Positions 47,065 through 55,416 of a stretch of DNA of 64,000 bases are shown piece after piece. Location of the stretch: positions 1 to 64,000 of the forward strand of contig NZ_JAFBEO010000001.1 of assembly GCF_016908785.1 (NCBI RefSeq), read 5' to 3'. The DNA is from Weissella uvarum (GTDB lineage Bacteria > Bacillota > Bacilli > Lactobacillales > Lactobacillaceae). A model generated the notes under the pieces. The model saw nothing but the letters and a program-made list of their open reading frames with translations, was not told the DNA's origin and did no database searches. Position 1 is the first letter of the stretch, and every line of letters begins with the position of its first letter. A program made the translations under genes and the position numbers.

Positions 47065-47823
47065 TTAACCGAAACGGCCAGAAATATAATCTTGCGTTTC
47101 CTTTTCGACAGGATTTAAGAACATCTGCTTAGTCGTATTCACTTCAACCAAGTTTCCATTCATAAAGAATGCTGTCCGGTCAGAAATACGTGATGCTTGT
47201 GACATAGAGTGCGTCACAATAATCATTGTGTATTGGTCACGCAAGGCCATCAATGTATTCTCTACTTTGTGTGATGATACAGGGTCAAGCGCTGCCGTTG
47301 GCTCATCCAACAACAAAATTTCTGGCTCCGTTGCTAAAGCACGAGCAATTGAAACACGTTGTTGTTGTCCACCTGAAAGTGACAAAGCTGACTTATGCAA
47401 ATCATCTTTCACTTCATCCCAAACAGCCGCTTGCTTCAATGAAGTTTCAACTTTTTCATCTAAAACGGCCTTATTTTTTTCACCTGAAATCCGCAAACCA
47501 AAAGCGACATTATCATAAATTGAGAATGGGAAAGGATTTGGTTGTTGGAACACCATGCCAATTTGCTTACGTAACTCAACCGTGTCCATATCAGGTGCAT
47601 ACATATCGCGACCTTTAAACATGAACGTACCATTAACCGTAACGTTATCTTGCAAATCATGCATCCGGTTTAAAGCACGTAAATAAGTTGACTTACCAGA
47701 ACCTGAAGGCCCAATCAAAGCAGTGATACCATATTGATCGTAATCTAAATTAATGCCATGCAAGGCTTCATTTTCACCGTAATACAAATGTACATTTTCT
47801 GTTTTTAAAAGCTTATCTGTCAT
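47065..47823 (-). CDS. pstB2: Phosphate ABC transporter ATPase PstB (second copy)
   Basis: 252 residues. Walker [14 protein letters not shown] (residues 36-48), signature [15 protein letters not shown], Walker [15 protein letters not shown]-loop IIVTHSM. Hydrolyses ATP to drive phosphate import by PstCA. It is a paralogue of the gene just upstream. The two differ mainly at the N-terminus and in the coupling region. Confidence 0.95.
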   Translation of the reverse strand: MTDKLLKTENVHLYYGENEALHGINLDYDQYGITALIGPSGSGKSTYLRALNRMHDLQDNVTVNGTFMFKGRDMYAPDMDTVELRKQIGMVFQQPNPFPFSIYDNVAFGLRISGEKNKAVLDEKVETSLKQAAVWDEVKDDLHKSALSLSGGQQQRVSIARALATEPEILLLDEPTAALDPVSSHKVENTLMALRDQYTMIIVTHSMSQASRISDRTAFFMNGNLVEVNTTKQMFLNPVEKETQDYISGRFG

Positions 47824-47833
47824 TTTCTAGCTC

Positions 47834-48667
47834 CTAACCAAAGTTACCATTAACATAATCAATTGTTAATTGGACCTTAGGGCGTGTAAAGATCTTACGT
47901 GTTTCATCATATTCAACAACCTTACCAAGATGGAAGAACGCTGTGTAATCAGAAATCCGGGCCGCTTGTTGCATATTATGCGTCACAATAATAATTGTGT
48001 ACTTATCCTTTAGATCTAACAATGTATCTTCAACCTTTGAAGAAGAAATTGGATCTAAGGCAGAAGCTGGTTCATCAAGCAACAAAATATCAGGTTGCAT
48101 AGCGATTGCACGGGCAATGACCAAACGTTGCGCTTGCCCACCAGACAAAGCTAGAGCTGACTTATCCAAATCGTCCTTAACTTCATCCCACAAAGCAGCC
48201 TGCTTTAATGATGTTTCCACACGTTCCTCTAAGATAGCTTTATCACGAAGACCATGTTGCTTCAAAGCGAAGGTGATGTTTTCACGAATTGACTTAGCAA
48301 AAGGATTTGGGCGTTGAAAAACCATACCAATATGCTTACGCATCTCATAAACATCAATGTCTTTCGAATTGATGTCCAAACCACGATACATAATTTGACC
48401 GTCAACAGTAGCAACATCATCATTCATCCGGTTCAATGACCGCAAGAAAGTTGATTTACCTGATCCAGAAGCCCCAATCAATGAGGTAATCTTAAAACGT
48501 TCAAATTGTAAATCAGCATCCGTCAAGGCCACTTTATTCCCGTATGACACCTTTAAGTTTTCAGTTGAAAGGGCGACTTCTTGGTTAGCACCCATTTTAT
48601 AAATATTTCGTTCTGGTTGTACTTCATCAAAATTTAACGAAGTCATATCGTTCTCAGTCATATCCAA
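47834..48667 (-). CDS. pstB1: Phosphate ABC transporter ATPase PstB (first copy)
   Basis: 277 residues, about 25 longer at the N-terminus than the second copy. Walker A LIGASGSGKSTFL, signature LSGGQAQRLVIARAIA, Walker B ILLLDEPASALDP. Tandem pstB genes are common in lactobacilli and bacilli; whether both ATPases work as a heterodimer is not known from sequence. It starts 8 bases after pstA. Confidence 0.95.
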   Translation of the reverse strand: MDMTENDMTSLNFDEVQPERNIYKMGANQEVALSTENLKVSYGNKVALTDADLQFERFKITSLIGASGSGKSTFLRSLNRMNDDVATVDGQIMYRGLDINSKDIDVYEMRKHIGMVFQRPNPFAKSIRENITFALKQHGLRDKAILEERVETSLKQAALWDEVKDDLDKSALALSGGQAQRLVIARAIAMQPDILLLDEPASALDPISSSKVEDTLLDLKDKYTIIIVTHNMQQAARISDYTAFFHLGKVVEYDETRKIFTRPKVQLTIDYVNGNFG

Positions 48668-48675
48668 GTCCTTTC

Positions 48676-49569
48676 TTACTTCGTTGACGTTAAGCGCTTG
48701 TACAAATAGCTGCTTAAGTAACGCGCTAAGAAGTTAAAGAGCAATACTACAATGATCAACACGGCTGATGAACCAGCTGATACAGCGGTTGCGTCTGGCA
48801 TAATTCCTTCAGAGTTGATCTTCCAAATATGCACGGCTAATGTTTCAGCAGGCCGCATAATATTCAATGGACTTGAAATATTAAATGGATTCCAATCCGT
48901 GAAGTTCAAGGCTGGTGCTGATTGTCCAGCCGTATAAATCAAAGCAGCGGCTTCACCGAAGACACGACCAGCTGACAAAACAACCCCAGTCACAATTGAA
49001 GGCAAAGCGGCCGGCAAGATAACATGACCAACCGTTTCCCAGCGAGATAGGCCAAGTGCAGCTCCCGCCTCACGTTGTAAGTTTGGTACTGTTGCCAAAG
49101 CATCCTCAATTGAGCGCGTCAACAAAGGCAAGTTAAAGAATGTTAAGGCAATCGCACCAGAAAGGATTGAGAAACCAAGTTTAAATTGCACAACGAACAG
49201 CAAGAAACCAAACAATCCCACAACTACTGATGGAAGGGATGACAAAATCTCAATCGTCATGCGCACTAGTCCAGTAATTTTACTCTTTGGATTAGCGTAT
49301 TCATTTAAATAAATTCCAGCTCCCAATGCAATTGGGAATGAAAGCAACATCGTAATAAGTAACAAGTAAAGCGAATTAAAAAGTTGAATCCCAATTCCAC
49401 CACCAGCAGTAAAAGCAGTTGCTGGAGCAGTTAGGAAGTGCCATGACAAATGGGGCACCCCTTGAATTAAGATATAGCCAAGCAAGGCAGCCAAGATTAA
49501 AATGACAATCCCGGCAATGGCATAAAGTACGCCTGTGGCGATTTTATCAGCTGTTTTGGGCTTAATCAT
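48676..49569 (-). CDS. pstA: Phosphate ABC transporter permease PstA
   Basis: 297 residues, six membrane segments. The coupling (EAA) loop is EDALATVPNLQREAGAALGLSRWETVGHVILPAA (about 155-190). It forms the membrane channel with PstC. The first ATG shares a TAATG with the pstC stop. Confidence 0.95.
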   Translation of the reverse strand: MIKPKTADKIATGVLYAIAGIVILILAALLGYILIQGVPHLSWHFLTAPATAFTAGGGIGIQLFNSLYLLLITMLLSFPIALGAGIYLNEYANPKSKITGLVRMTIEILSSLPSVVVGLFGFLLFVVQFKLGFSILSGAIALTFFNLPLLTRSIEDALATVPNLQREAGAALGLSRWETVGHVILPAALPSIVTGVVLSAGRVFGEAAALIYTAGQSAPALNFTDWNPFNISSPLNIMRPAETLAVHIWKINSEGIMPDATAVSAGSSAVLIIVVLLFNFLARYLSSYLYKRLTSTK

Positions 49570-50486
49570 TACATAGCTCCCTTCTTAGCAATTGCACGAA
49601 TTGCCAAATTAAATACCAATGACATAAGCAATAGAATCAAGGCCAAGCTCCACAAAGCATTATTTTCAAGTGAACCCATAACCGTATTTCCAATTCCTTG
49701 CGTCAAAACTGATGTCAAGGTTGAGGCTGGTGATACCAAGTTTTGTGGCATCAAAGCCGCATTACCAATTACCATTTGCACCGCCAATGCTTCACCGAAA
49801 GCACGCGCCATTCCAAACACTGATGCCGTCAAAATTCCAGGTGTGGCACCGCGCAAAATCACCTTGTAAATCATTTGCCAACGGGTTGCGCCTAAGGCTA
49901 AAGCAGATTCACGATAATGACGTGGAACAGCACGTAGTGTATCAACAGTCATTGATGTAACCGTTGGCAAGATCATAACAAATAGCACCATGGCTCCAGA
50001 TAAGATTCCAAATCCAGAACCACCAAAGACTGTCCGCATAAATGGCACAATCACAGACAATCCAATAAATCCGTAAACAACTGATGGAATTCCAACCAAC
50101 AATTCTGTGACTGGTCCCAAAATCTTAGCACCACGCTTAGGTGAAATTTCAGTCATAAAAACTGCTGTTCCGATTGCAAAAGGGGTCGCAATCAAAGCAG
50201 CCAACAATGTTACCAAAAACGATCCTACAATCATTGGCGCTGCACCGGCTAATGGTTGCCCATGGTCGTCAACTTGACCAGGGGCCCATTCTGAACCCGT
50301 CAAGAAACTCCAAAGATTAACATGATCAGTAAAGAAGGTTGCTAACCCTTTTGAAGCAACAAAATAAAAGATTGAAATCACAACAACGACAATCAAGGCC
50401 AAGGCCGCAAATGAAATAATGCGTCCAAATTGATCTTTCTTCGCTGATTTTGATTTCTTTAATAGTGATTCACGGATTTCATCCAT
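49569..50486 (-). CDS. pstC: Phosphate ABC transporter permease PstC
   Basis: 305 residues, six membrane segments, with a basic cytoplasmic N-terminus (LLKKSKSAKKDQFGR). Coupling loop VDTLRAVPRHYRESALALGATRWQMIYKVILRGA (about 180-215). Motif ISPKRGAKILGPVTELLVGIPSVVYGF is typical of PstC. Confidence 0.95.
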   Translation of the reverse strand: MDEIRESLLKKSKSAKKDQFGRIISFAALALIVVVVISIFYFVASKGLATFFTDHVNLWSFLTGSEWAPGQVDDHGQPLAGAAPMIVGSFLVTLLAALIATPFAIGTAVFMTEISPKRGAKILGPVTELLVGIPSVVYGFIGLSVIVPFMRTVFGGSGFGILSGAMVLFVMILPTVTSMTVDTLRAVPRHYRESALALGATRWQMIYKVILRGATPGILTASVFGMARAFGEALAVQMVIGNAALMPQNLVSPASTLTSVLTQGIGNTVMGSLENNALWSLALILLLMSLVFNLAIRAIAKKGAM

Positions 50487-50503
50487 GTTCCCGTACTCCT
50501 TTT

Positions 50504-51376
50504 TTACTTAGCTTTTGTCATATGTCCGTTTTCATCACGTTCAACATTCATATCATGAATTGAGATGTATCCCAAGTGTGGTACCAATGTCTTTTGAATG
50601 TGATTTGACATAATCGAGTCAAGGAACGCTTTAACCTCGCCCTTTGGTTGACCCTTTGTATAAATATGTTCATATGACCAAATTGGCCAGTTTCCGTTCT
50701 CAACATTCTCACTTGTCGCTTTTTGACCATTCAATGTTGGGACGGTAATTGATTTATCAAGATAAGCAAAGGCTGCATATGAAACAGCCCCAGGTGTTGT
50801 TGACACAATTGAACGCGCCATTCCAGATGAATCTTGTTCTTGTGCGTCGGCTGACTTTGCTCCCTTTAGCCCAAACTTTTCAAAGGTAGCTCGTGTTCCA
50901 GAACCTTCAACTCGATTAACCAAAACAATCGGCATATCTTTACCGCCGACTTCCTTCCAATTCTTCACCTTGCCAGTAAAGATGTCGATTAATTGTGCTT
51001 GCGTCAAATTTTTAACGCCTGCATCTTTGTTAATCATTGGCGCGATACCAACAACCGCAACTTTATGATCAACTAGCTTCTTGGCATCAATCCCATCTTT
51101 TTCTTCGGCAAACATATCTGAATTACCTAAGTCAACGGCACCTGATTGCACTTGCGCTAAACCAGTTCCAGTTCCACCACCCTGCACGTTGATGAAAATA
51201 CCTTCATGCTTTCCAGCATAATCTTCACCGGCAGCTTCCACCAAGGGTTGTAAAGCGGTAGAGCCGACAGCCGTGATATTCTCACCGCTGTTGTGTTCTC
51301 GGGACACATAGCCCCACGACAAAAGTCCTGCTGCGACAGCAACCAATGCTGCGCCAACAATCCAACTGCGTTTCAT
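50504..51376 (-). CDS. pstS: Phosphate-binding protein PstS
   Basis: 290 residues. Phosphate-binding loops are TAVGSTALQPLVEAAG, GGGTGTGLAQVQSGAVDLGNSD and RVEGSGTRATF. The N-terminus (MKRSWIVGAALVAVAAGLLSWGYVS) is a membrane anchor or signal. At the place where lipoprotein PstS proteins have a lipobox Cys it reads LLSW, so it is probably a signal-anchored rather than lipid-anchored protein. First gene of the operon, preceded by a PHO box. Confidence 0.93.
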   Translation of the reverse strand: MKRSWIVGAALVAVAAGLLSWGYVSREHNSGENITAVGSTALQPLVEAAGEDYAGKHEGIFINVQGGGTGTGLAQVQSGAVDLGNSDMFAEEKDGIDAKKLVDHKVAVVGIAPMINKDAGVKNLTQAQLIDIFTGKVKNWKEVGGKDMPIVLVNRVEGSGTRATFEKFGLKGAKSADAQEQDSSGMARSIVSTTPGAVSYAAFAYLDKSITVPTLNGQKATSENVENGNWPIWSYEHIYTKGQPKGEVKAFLDSIMSNHIQKTLVPHLGYISIHDMNVERDENGHMTKAK

Positions 51377-51404
51377 AACGAACGCCTCCTAATATTCTAA
51401 TGCT

Positions 51405-51433
51405 ACTATAGTTATTATCAGGGATAGATGTAA
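51405..51433 (-). promoter_or_regulatory. pst operon promoter (activator-type)
   Basis: On the minus strand TATAGT (51410-51405) is a likely -10. The hexamer 17 bp upstream (TTACAT, 51433-51428) is a poor -35 and lies inside the first PHO-box repeat, as expected for a PhoP-activated promoter. The start codon at 51376 follows about 25 bases beyond. Confidence 0.6.
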
Positions 51434-51477
51434 AAGAAACATCTCACGAATGTAAAGATAATGTTTACATTTGTAAA
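51429..51477 (-). promoter_or_regulatory. PHO box: direct repeats of TTTACA
   Basis: On the minus strand TTTACA occurs at 51477-51472, 51456-51451 and 51434-51429, with TAAACA at 51467-51462. Start-to-start distances are 10, 11 and 22 bases, i.e. one or two helical turns. This matches the Gram-positive PhoP box of phased TT(A/C/T)A(C/T)A repeats and predicts PhoP-dependent induction under phosphate limitation. Confidence 0.82.
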
Positions 51478-51479
51478 TT

Positions 51480-51727
51480 TCTCAACTATCCCATTAAATT
51501 AGGCCGAAAACCCATTGGTATTATAGCTTATTTAAAAAGGTATCCTTATCGGAAAAACTAAATTATTGCTGAATTTTAAAAACTACTAGACCAATTTAAG
51601 CTATTCCACACATGGTAAGCCTTACGCACAATTGACAATCCCGCTTTAACTCATTTCGTTTCATTGTATTTATTGATATAATCACCATATATTGCAACGT
51701 CACTTTGAATTGTAAAGGAGCTCACAC
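51480..51727. other. Intergenic region between the pst operon and ybjQ
   Basis: About 250 bases without a gene, AT-rich. A TATAAT (within GATATAATC, near 51675-51685) about 45 bases ahead of ybjQ is a plausible -10 for that gene; its -35 is poor. Nothing else is recognised here. Confidence 0.4.
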
Positions 51728-52057
51728 ATGGCAAAAATTTTAGTTACTACGACTGAAAATATCGCAAATTATGAAGTCGTTGAAACATTAGGCGAAGTCT
51801 TTGGACAAACAACCCGTGCCCGCAATGCTATTTCTAACATTGGTCAAAATTTGAAGGCTATCGTTGGTGGTGAAATTAAAGGCTACACCCAGCTACAAGA
51901 AAGCTCACGTCAAGACGCCTTAGATCGTTTACGAAAAGAAGCTGAAAAGCTAGGTGCCAATGCTGTCATCTGCTGTCGCTTTGATAGCAATTCAAACGAC
52001 ATTGGTGATTCGGTATCAGCTTACGGTACCGCTGTTAAAATCGAACCAATTAACTAA
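51728..52057 (+). CDS. ybjQ: YbjQ/UPF0145 family protein
   Basis: 109 residues, the usual length. Family pattern: [21 protein letters not shown], the RARN...IGGEIKGY-type core ([20 protein letters not shown]) and [16 protein letters not shown]. YbjQ forms a pentamer; function unknown. AAGGAG sits before the ATG. It is convergent with yutF and shares a bidirectional terminator with it. Confidence 0.92.
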   Translation: MAKILVTTTENIANYEVVETLGEVFGQTTRARNAISNIGQNLKAIVGGEIKGYTQLQESSRQDALDRLRKEAEKLGANAVICCRFDSNSNDIGDSVSAYGTAVKIEPIN

Positions 52058-52061
52058 AAAC

Positions 52062-52099
52062 TAAAAAAGAGACGAACCAAATTAGTTCGTCTCTTTTTG
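52062..52099. terminator. Bidirectional terminator between ybjQ and yutF
   Basis: The stem AGAGACGAAC/GTTCGTCTCT (52068-52077 with 52085-52094) has an A-run before it and a T-run after it, so it can terminate both the rightward ybjQ and the leftward yutF transcripts. Confidence 0.92.
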
Positions 52100-52100
52100 T

Positions 52101-52877
52101 TTATTCAATTGACCAATCATCCAAACTATCAACCACATAAGTCGGCTGTTGAGCAACTGTCGCTATTTGTTCAGGTGTAGAAACCCCACTATACACTAAT
52201 AATGTCGCCATCTGAGTATTGATGCCGGCCAAAATATCGGTTTGATAGTTGTCTCCAACCATGATCACTTCATCAGGAATGGCATCAACCCGCTTTAAAG
52301 CTTGTTGCATAATTGGTGTAGCCGGCTTACCAATCACCACAGGTTCGGTTTGCGTCGCAGTTTGTACTGCTGCCACTATGGTTCCCGCCCCCGGCAATAA
52401 GCCCCGCTCATTTGGCAAATTTGTATCAACATTAGTAGCAATAAACGCTGCTCCACCTTGGATGGCCAAGGTTGCTTGTGCTAATTTTTCATAGCTAATA
52501 TTACGGTCCAAACCAACCACTACTGCTTGTGGTTGTTCCTGAGCCGTTTGCACAATGTCAATTCCTTGGCGCTCAAGTGCATCTGTCAATCCAACTTCCC
52601 CGACTACTAAAGCACGCTGCACTTGTTGATTAACTAGATAATCCGCCGTGGCCATGGCACTCGTATACACTTGTGCTTCCGTGGTCGGAATATCATGGTT
52701 CAGGGTTAAGTTTTCAGCAACTTCGGCCGGTGTTTTAGTTGAATTATTCGTCACAAAAAGATAATCTATCTGCGCTTGTTTTAAGCGTTCAATAAAGCGG
52801 CGACCACTTGGAAATTGGTTTTTCCCTTGATAAATCGTCCCATCTAAATCAATAAAATAGTGTTTAAAATGTGTCAT
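52101..52877 (-). CDS. yutF: HAD-superfamily phosphatase YutF (NagD-like)
   Basis: 258 residues from the ATG at 52877 (GGAG 5 bases upstream). HAD motif I YFIDLDGTIYQGK, motif II LFVTNNSTKTP, motif III KPATPIMQQAL and motif IV MVGDNYQTDILAGINTQMATLLV. Type IIA HAD, substrate unknown. Ordered with yutD and yunD as in bacilli. Confidence 0.93.
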   Translation of the reverse strand: MTHFKHYFIDLDGTIYQGKNQFPSGRRFIERLKQAQIDYLFVTNNSTKTPAEVAENLTLNHDIPTTEAQVYTSAMATADYLVNQQVQRALVVGEVGLTDALERQGIDIVQTAQEQPQAVVVGLDRNISYEKLAQATLAIQGGAAFIATNVDTNLPNERGLLPGAGTIVAAVQTATQTEPVVIGKPATPIMQQALKRVDAIPDEVIMVGDNYQTDILAGINTQMATLLVYSGVSTPEQIATVAQQPTYVVDSLDDWSIE

Positions 52878-52907
52878 CACAACTCCGCTTTCTCGCACGT
52901 TAAAGCT

Positions 52908-53492
52908 TTAGTCCTTAGTATCTTGACGTTCCCGTACTTCAAAACGTCGATTCTTCTGGCCACCTTTCGCCTTCACCTCAGACCGTTTACCACCCTTTGG
53001 CTTATTAGTTTTTGGTGTGACTTTCTTTTCATCTATTTCGGCCCGACCGGTATCTTTTTTGCCATGATTTCGATGGCGGCGCCGACTCTTCTTTGGCTTT
53101 GCTTCTTCATCTTGATCATCAACTTGATGCGGTTCTAAGTTTTGTAAGACAAAATAAGGGGCACCAAAATTAATATCTTCATACAAGTAATCTTGCAAGG
53201 CGTTAATTTGTTGATTACGCGCAATTCCTGGGGCACCTTGTGCATAAAAACCTCGTAATCGCAATTGGTTAGAAGCAATATCCCCGACAATATAGTCATA
53301 TTTTTCTAGGAATTCGCTAAAACGTGCCGCTAACATTTCTTCATCGAACGCTTCACGATAATTTTTAACTAGTTCATAGCCACGTCCATTAATGTTTAAC
53401 CGATTTGGTTCATCGGTGTGCACAATCGTGGTTGCGGCCTGTCTTTCTGCAAATTGACTATCAGCCAATTCTTTCATTCGTTCACGATTCAT
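52908..53492 (-). CDS. yutD: YutD family protein with long basic tail
   Basis: 194 residues. The N-terminal ~115 form the YutD/DUF1027 domain (NREAFDEEMLAARFSEFLEKYDYIVGDIASNQLRLRGFY is its core). The C-terminal ~75 residues are Lys/Arg-rich, low-complexity and probably disordered (RRRHRNHGKK, GGKRSE, GGQKNRRF), suggesting nucleic acid contact. Function unknown. Confidence 0.88.
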   Translation of the reverse strand: MNRERMKELADSQFAERQAATTIVHTDEPNRLNINGRGYELVKNYREAFDEEMLAARFSEFLEKYDYIVGDIASNQLRLRGFYAQGAPGIARNQQINALQDYLYEDINFGAPYFVLQNLEPHQVDDQDEEAKPKKSRRRHRNHGKKDTGRAEIDEKKVTPKTNKPKGGKRSEVKAKGGQKNRRFEVRERQDTKD

Positions 53493-53506
53493 AATTTCTC
53501 CAAATA

Positions 53507-54883
53507 TTAAAATTTCTTTTGTAGATAATGCGCAACGACTTCCCGTAAAACAACGTCATAATCCATTTGATTTGTCCCAGCAATCTCAATGGTTGGGAAA
53601 AATGGAATAAATAGATAATGATCCAACGTGGCAATTGCATACTGTCGATATGGGTCAAGTGGCTGACTATCCACCCAAATATTGCCATCCGCATCAAGTT
53701 CCAAACCTGACCAAACCATTTTTCCGAAGGCTTGGTGATTACCACGAAAGCCCATGCCTTTAATTTGGTAGTTCAACAAGAAACCTTGATTCTTTTTAAT
53801 TTCAAAAACTAAACGGGCTAGCTCATGCCCGACCAGCGTCGTCCGCATTGGATGCACGGCATGTGGTAGAATTTCATGCAAATCATTCTTATTAACCGGG
53901 CCAGCTGGCAGATCAGCTAAAAACATTCCTGAAGACAACAAAGCTAAATCGGTTGACCAATAATCTTTTAAACTATCCAAACCAAGATCAATTAACCGGT
54001 GTTGCTGCTGTAAATCAGTTGAATACGTCACGGGTAGGTTTGCTAGCTGTTCTTGACGCAATTTTTTAGTCCCACGCTGATACCATTGATCAATTTGCGC
54101 TTGATCTTCTGGTAAGGATGGTAATTCATCTGTTGCCTGCACCGTCGCCTGAGCTTGCACCATTTTACCATTTTCTATCGACAACCGCACTTTTCCAACA
54201 TGACTACCATAGCGTCCAGCAGCGGCTAACAAAGTCTTACCATGCCACTCACCTTCTGGCAGAACATGATGCGTGTGCGCTCCCAAAATTAGGTCGATAT
54301 CGTTAAATTTCTCTGCAATTTGGCGATCTGTTGGCAAACCTAAATGTGACAACAAAATAATCGTATCGGCCTGTTGCTTCAACTCTGGCAAAAGGCGTTC
54401 CAATGTCTCATCAACTGGTTCTGGTTCCCAATCAACCAATGGCAAAGTCCGCTCAAAAGGTGCCGTTAATCCTAGCACTGCAAGCTTCTGACCGCCCTTC
54501 GTTGTCAAAATCCGATATGCTTGAGCCCATTTTGGTAGCTGGTGCGTTTTGGCATCCAACACATTTGCTAATACAATTGGAAAATTAGCCTCATCATATA
54601 GCTGGTCCATTTGGGCATGATTTAATCCCAATACTTCGTTATTGCCAACTGTTGCGGCACTATATCCGATATCATTCATTAGCTGGATATTCGCTTGTCC
54701 TGCCGTTGCTTCAGTCAGCGGATGCTGTCGATCAATCGCATCACCAATGTCAAACACGAAATTTTGAACAGCTTGGCGTTGGGCATGTTGCTGTTGAGTT
54801 TTAATGTAACGCTTGACCTTCGGCCAGTTTTCCAAATGCGAATGTAAATCGTTTGTATGTAAAATCAACAAATTCTCTTGCAT
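53507..54883 (-). CDS. yunD: Metallophosphoesterase/5'-nucleotidase (YunD-like)
   Basis: 458 residues. Calcineurin-like domain 1-250 with metal ligands in HTNDLHSHLENW, VFDIGDAID, GNNEVLG and GAHTHHV, then a 5'-nucleotidase C-terminal domain (about 260-450) with KGMGFRGNHQAF. No signal peptide, so cytosolic like Bacillus YunD. Nucleotidase activity is inferred from the family. Confidence 0.9.
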   Translation of the reverse strand: MQENLLILHTNDLHSHLENWPKVKRYIKTQQQHAQRQAVQNFVFDIGDAIDRQHPLTEATAGQANIQLMNDIGYSAATVGNNEVLGLNHAQMDQLYDEANFPIVLANVLDAKTHQLPKWAQAYRILTTKGGQKLAVLGLTAPFERTLPLVDWEPEPVDETLERLLPELKQQADTIILLSHLGLPTDRQIAEKFNDIDLILGAHTHHVLPEGEWHGKTLLAAAGRYGSHVGKVRLSIENGKMVQAQATVQATDELPSLPEDQAQIDQWYQRGTKKLRQEQLANLPVTYSTDLQQQHRLIDLGLDSLKDYWSTDLALLSSGMFLADLPAGPVNKNDLHEILPHAVHPMRTTLVGHELARLVFEIKKNQGFLLNYQIKGMGFRGNHQAFGKMVWSGLELDADGNIWVDSQPLDPYRQYAIATLDHYLFIPFFPTIEIAGTNQMDYDVVLREVVAHYLQKKF

Positions 54884-54918
54884 ATTTTCTCCTCATCCCA
54901 TACCAAGCCCCACACATC

Positions 54919-54950
54919 AAAAGGCGGGTTACACAATGGTCCCCCGCCTA
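54919..54950 (-). terminator. Terminator after the pepP-linked unknown gene
   Basis: On the minus strand AGGCGGG pairs with CCCGCCT around a 14-base loop, followed by TTTTGATG. It sits between the 55.4 kb gene and yunD. A short run of T makes it moderate. Confidence 0.7.
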
Positions 54951-54962
54951 TAATCTCGTTGC

Positions 54963-55415
54963 TTAACGAATGCTGCCCCGTGAAAAGCCAGTCAACCAAT
55001 TTACAAAATGCTCATAATTTTCAGGATAGGCATTTGCGCCAACGACGCGTTGTTCACCTGAAGCTCCTGTCTCATGATAGCGTAGGCCCCATTCTTTAGT
55101 GGGTCCCTCAACAATTTGGCGATATTCTGGTTGCCAGGCATCTACAATCTCATGCCAGTGACGATCAATATTAGCCCATTGAAAACTGACATCTTGCCAA
55201 GCATTCTCGAAACGTCGTAACTTAAAATCATGGGTAATAATTTGTTGGCGTTTTTTAGAAAAATCAACACTGTCATCGGCAATATCTAAAATCGGCAAAC
55301 TATCATCATTCTTTCGAGTGACAATAAACGCGTGCCCATCTTTTTGTTTACCAGCAATCGTTTCAAAGCCATCTGCTAAATTACCACGATAAAATTCAAA
55401 ATATTCTAATGTCAT
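54963..55415 (-). CDS. Hypothetical protein coupled to pepP
   Basis: 150 residues from the ATG at 55415, one base after the pepP stop. Not recognised. Soluble, alpha/beta, rich in Trp and His (about 6 Trp), with an aromatic motif FQWANIDRHWHEIVDAWQPEY and a C-terminal FVNWLTGFSRG. It has no clear Shine-Dalgarno of its own, so coupling to pepP translation is likely. Confidence 0.72.
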   Translation of the reverse strand: MTLEYFEFYRGNLADGFETIAGKQKDGHAFIVTRKNDDSLPILDIADDSVDFSKKRQQIITHDFKLRRFENAWQDVSFQWANIDRHWHEIVDAWQPEYRQIVEGPTKEWGLRYHETGASGEQRVVGANAYPENYEHFVNWLTGFSRGSIR

Positions 55416-55416
55416 A

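Noticed and set aside
47065-48667. pstB duplication as a recent insertion
   Set aside because: Tandem pstB genes are common in lactobacilli and bacilli, and the two copies have diverged.
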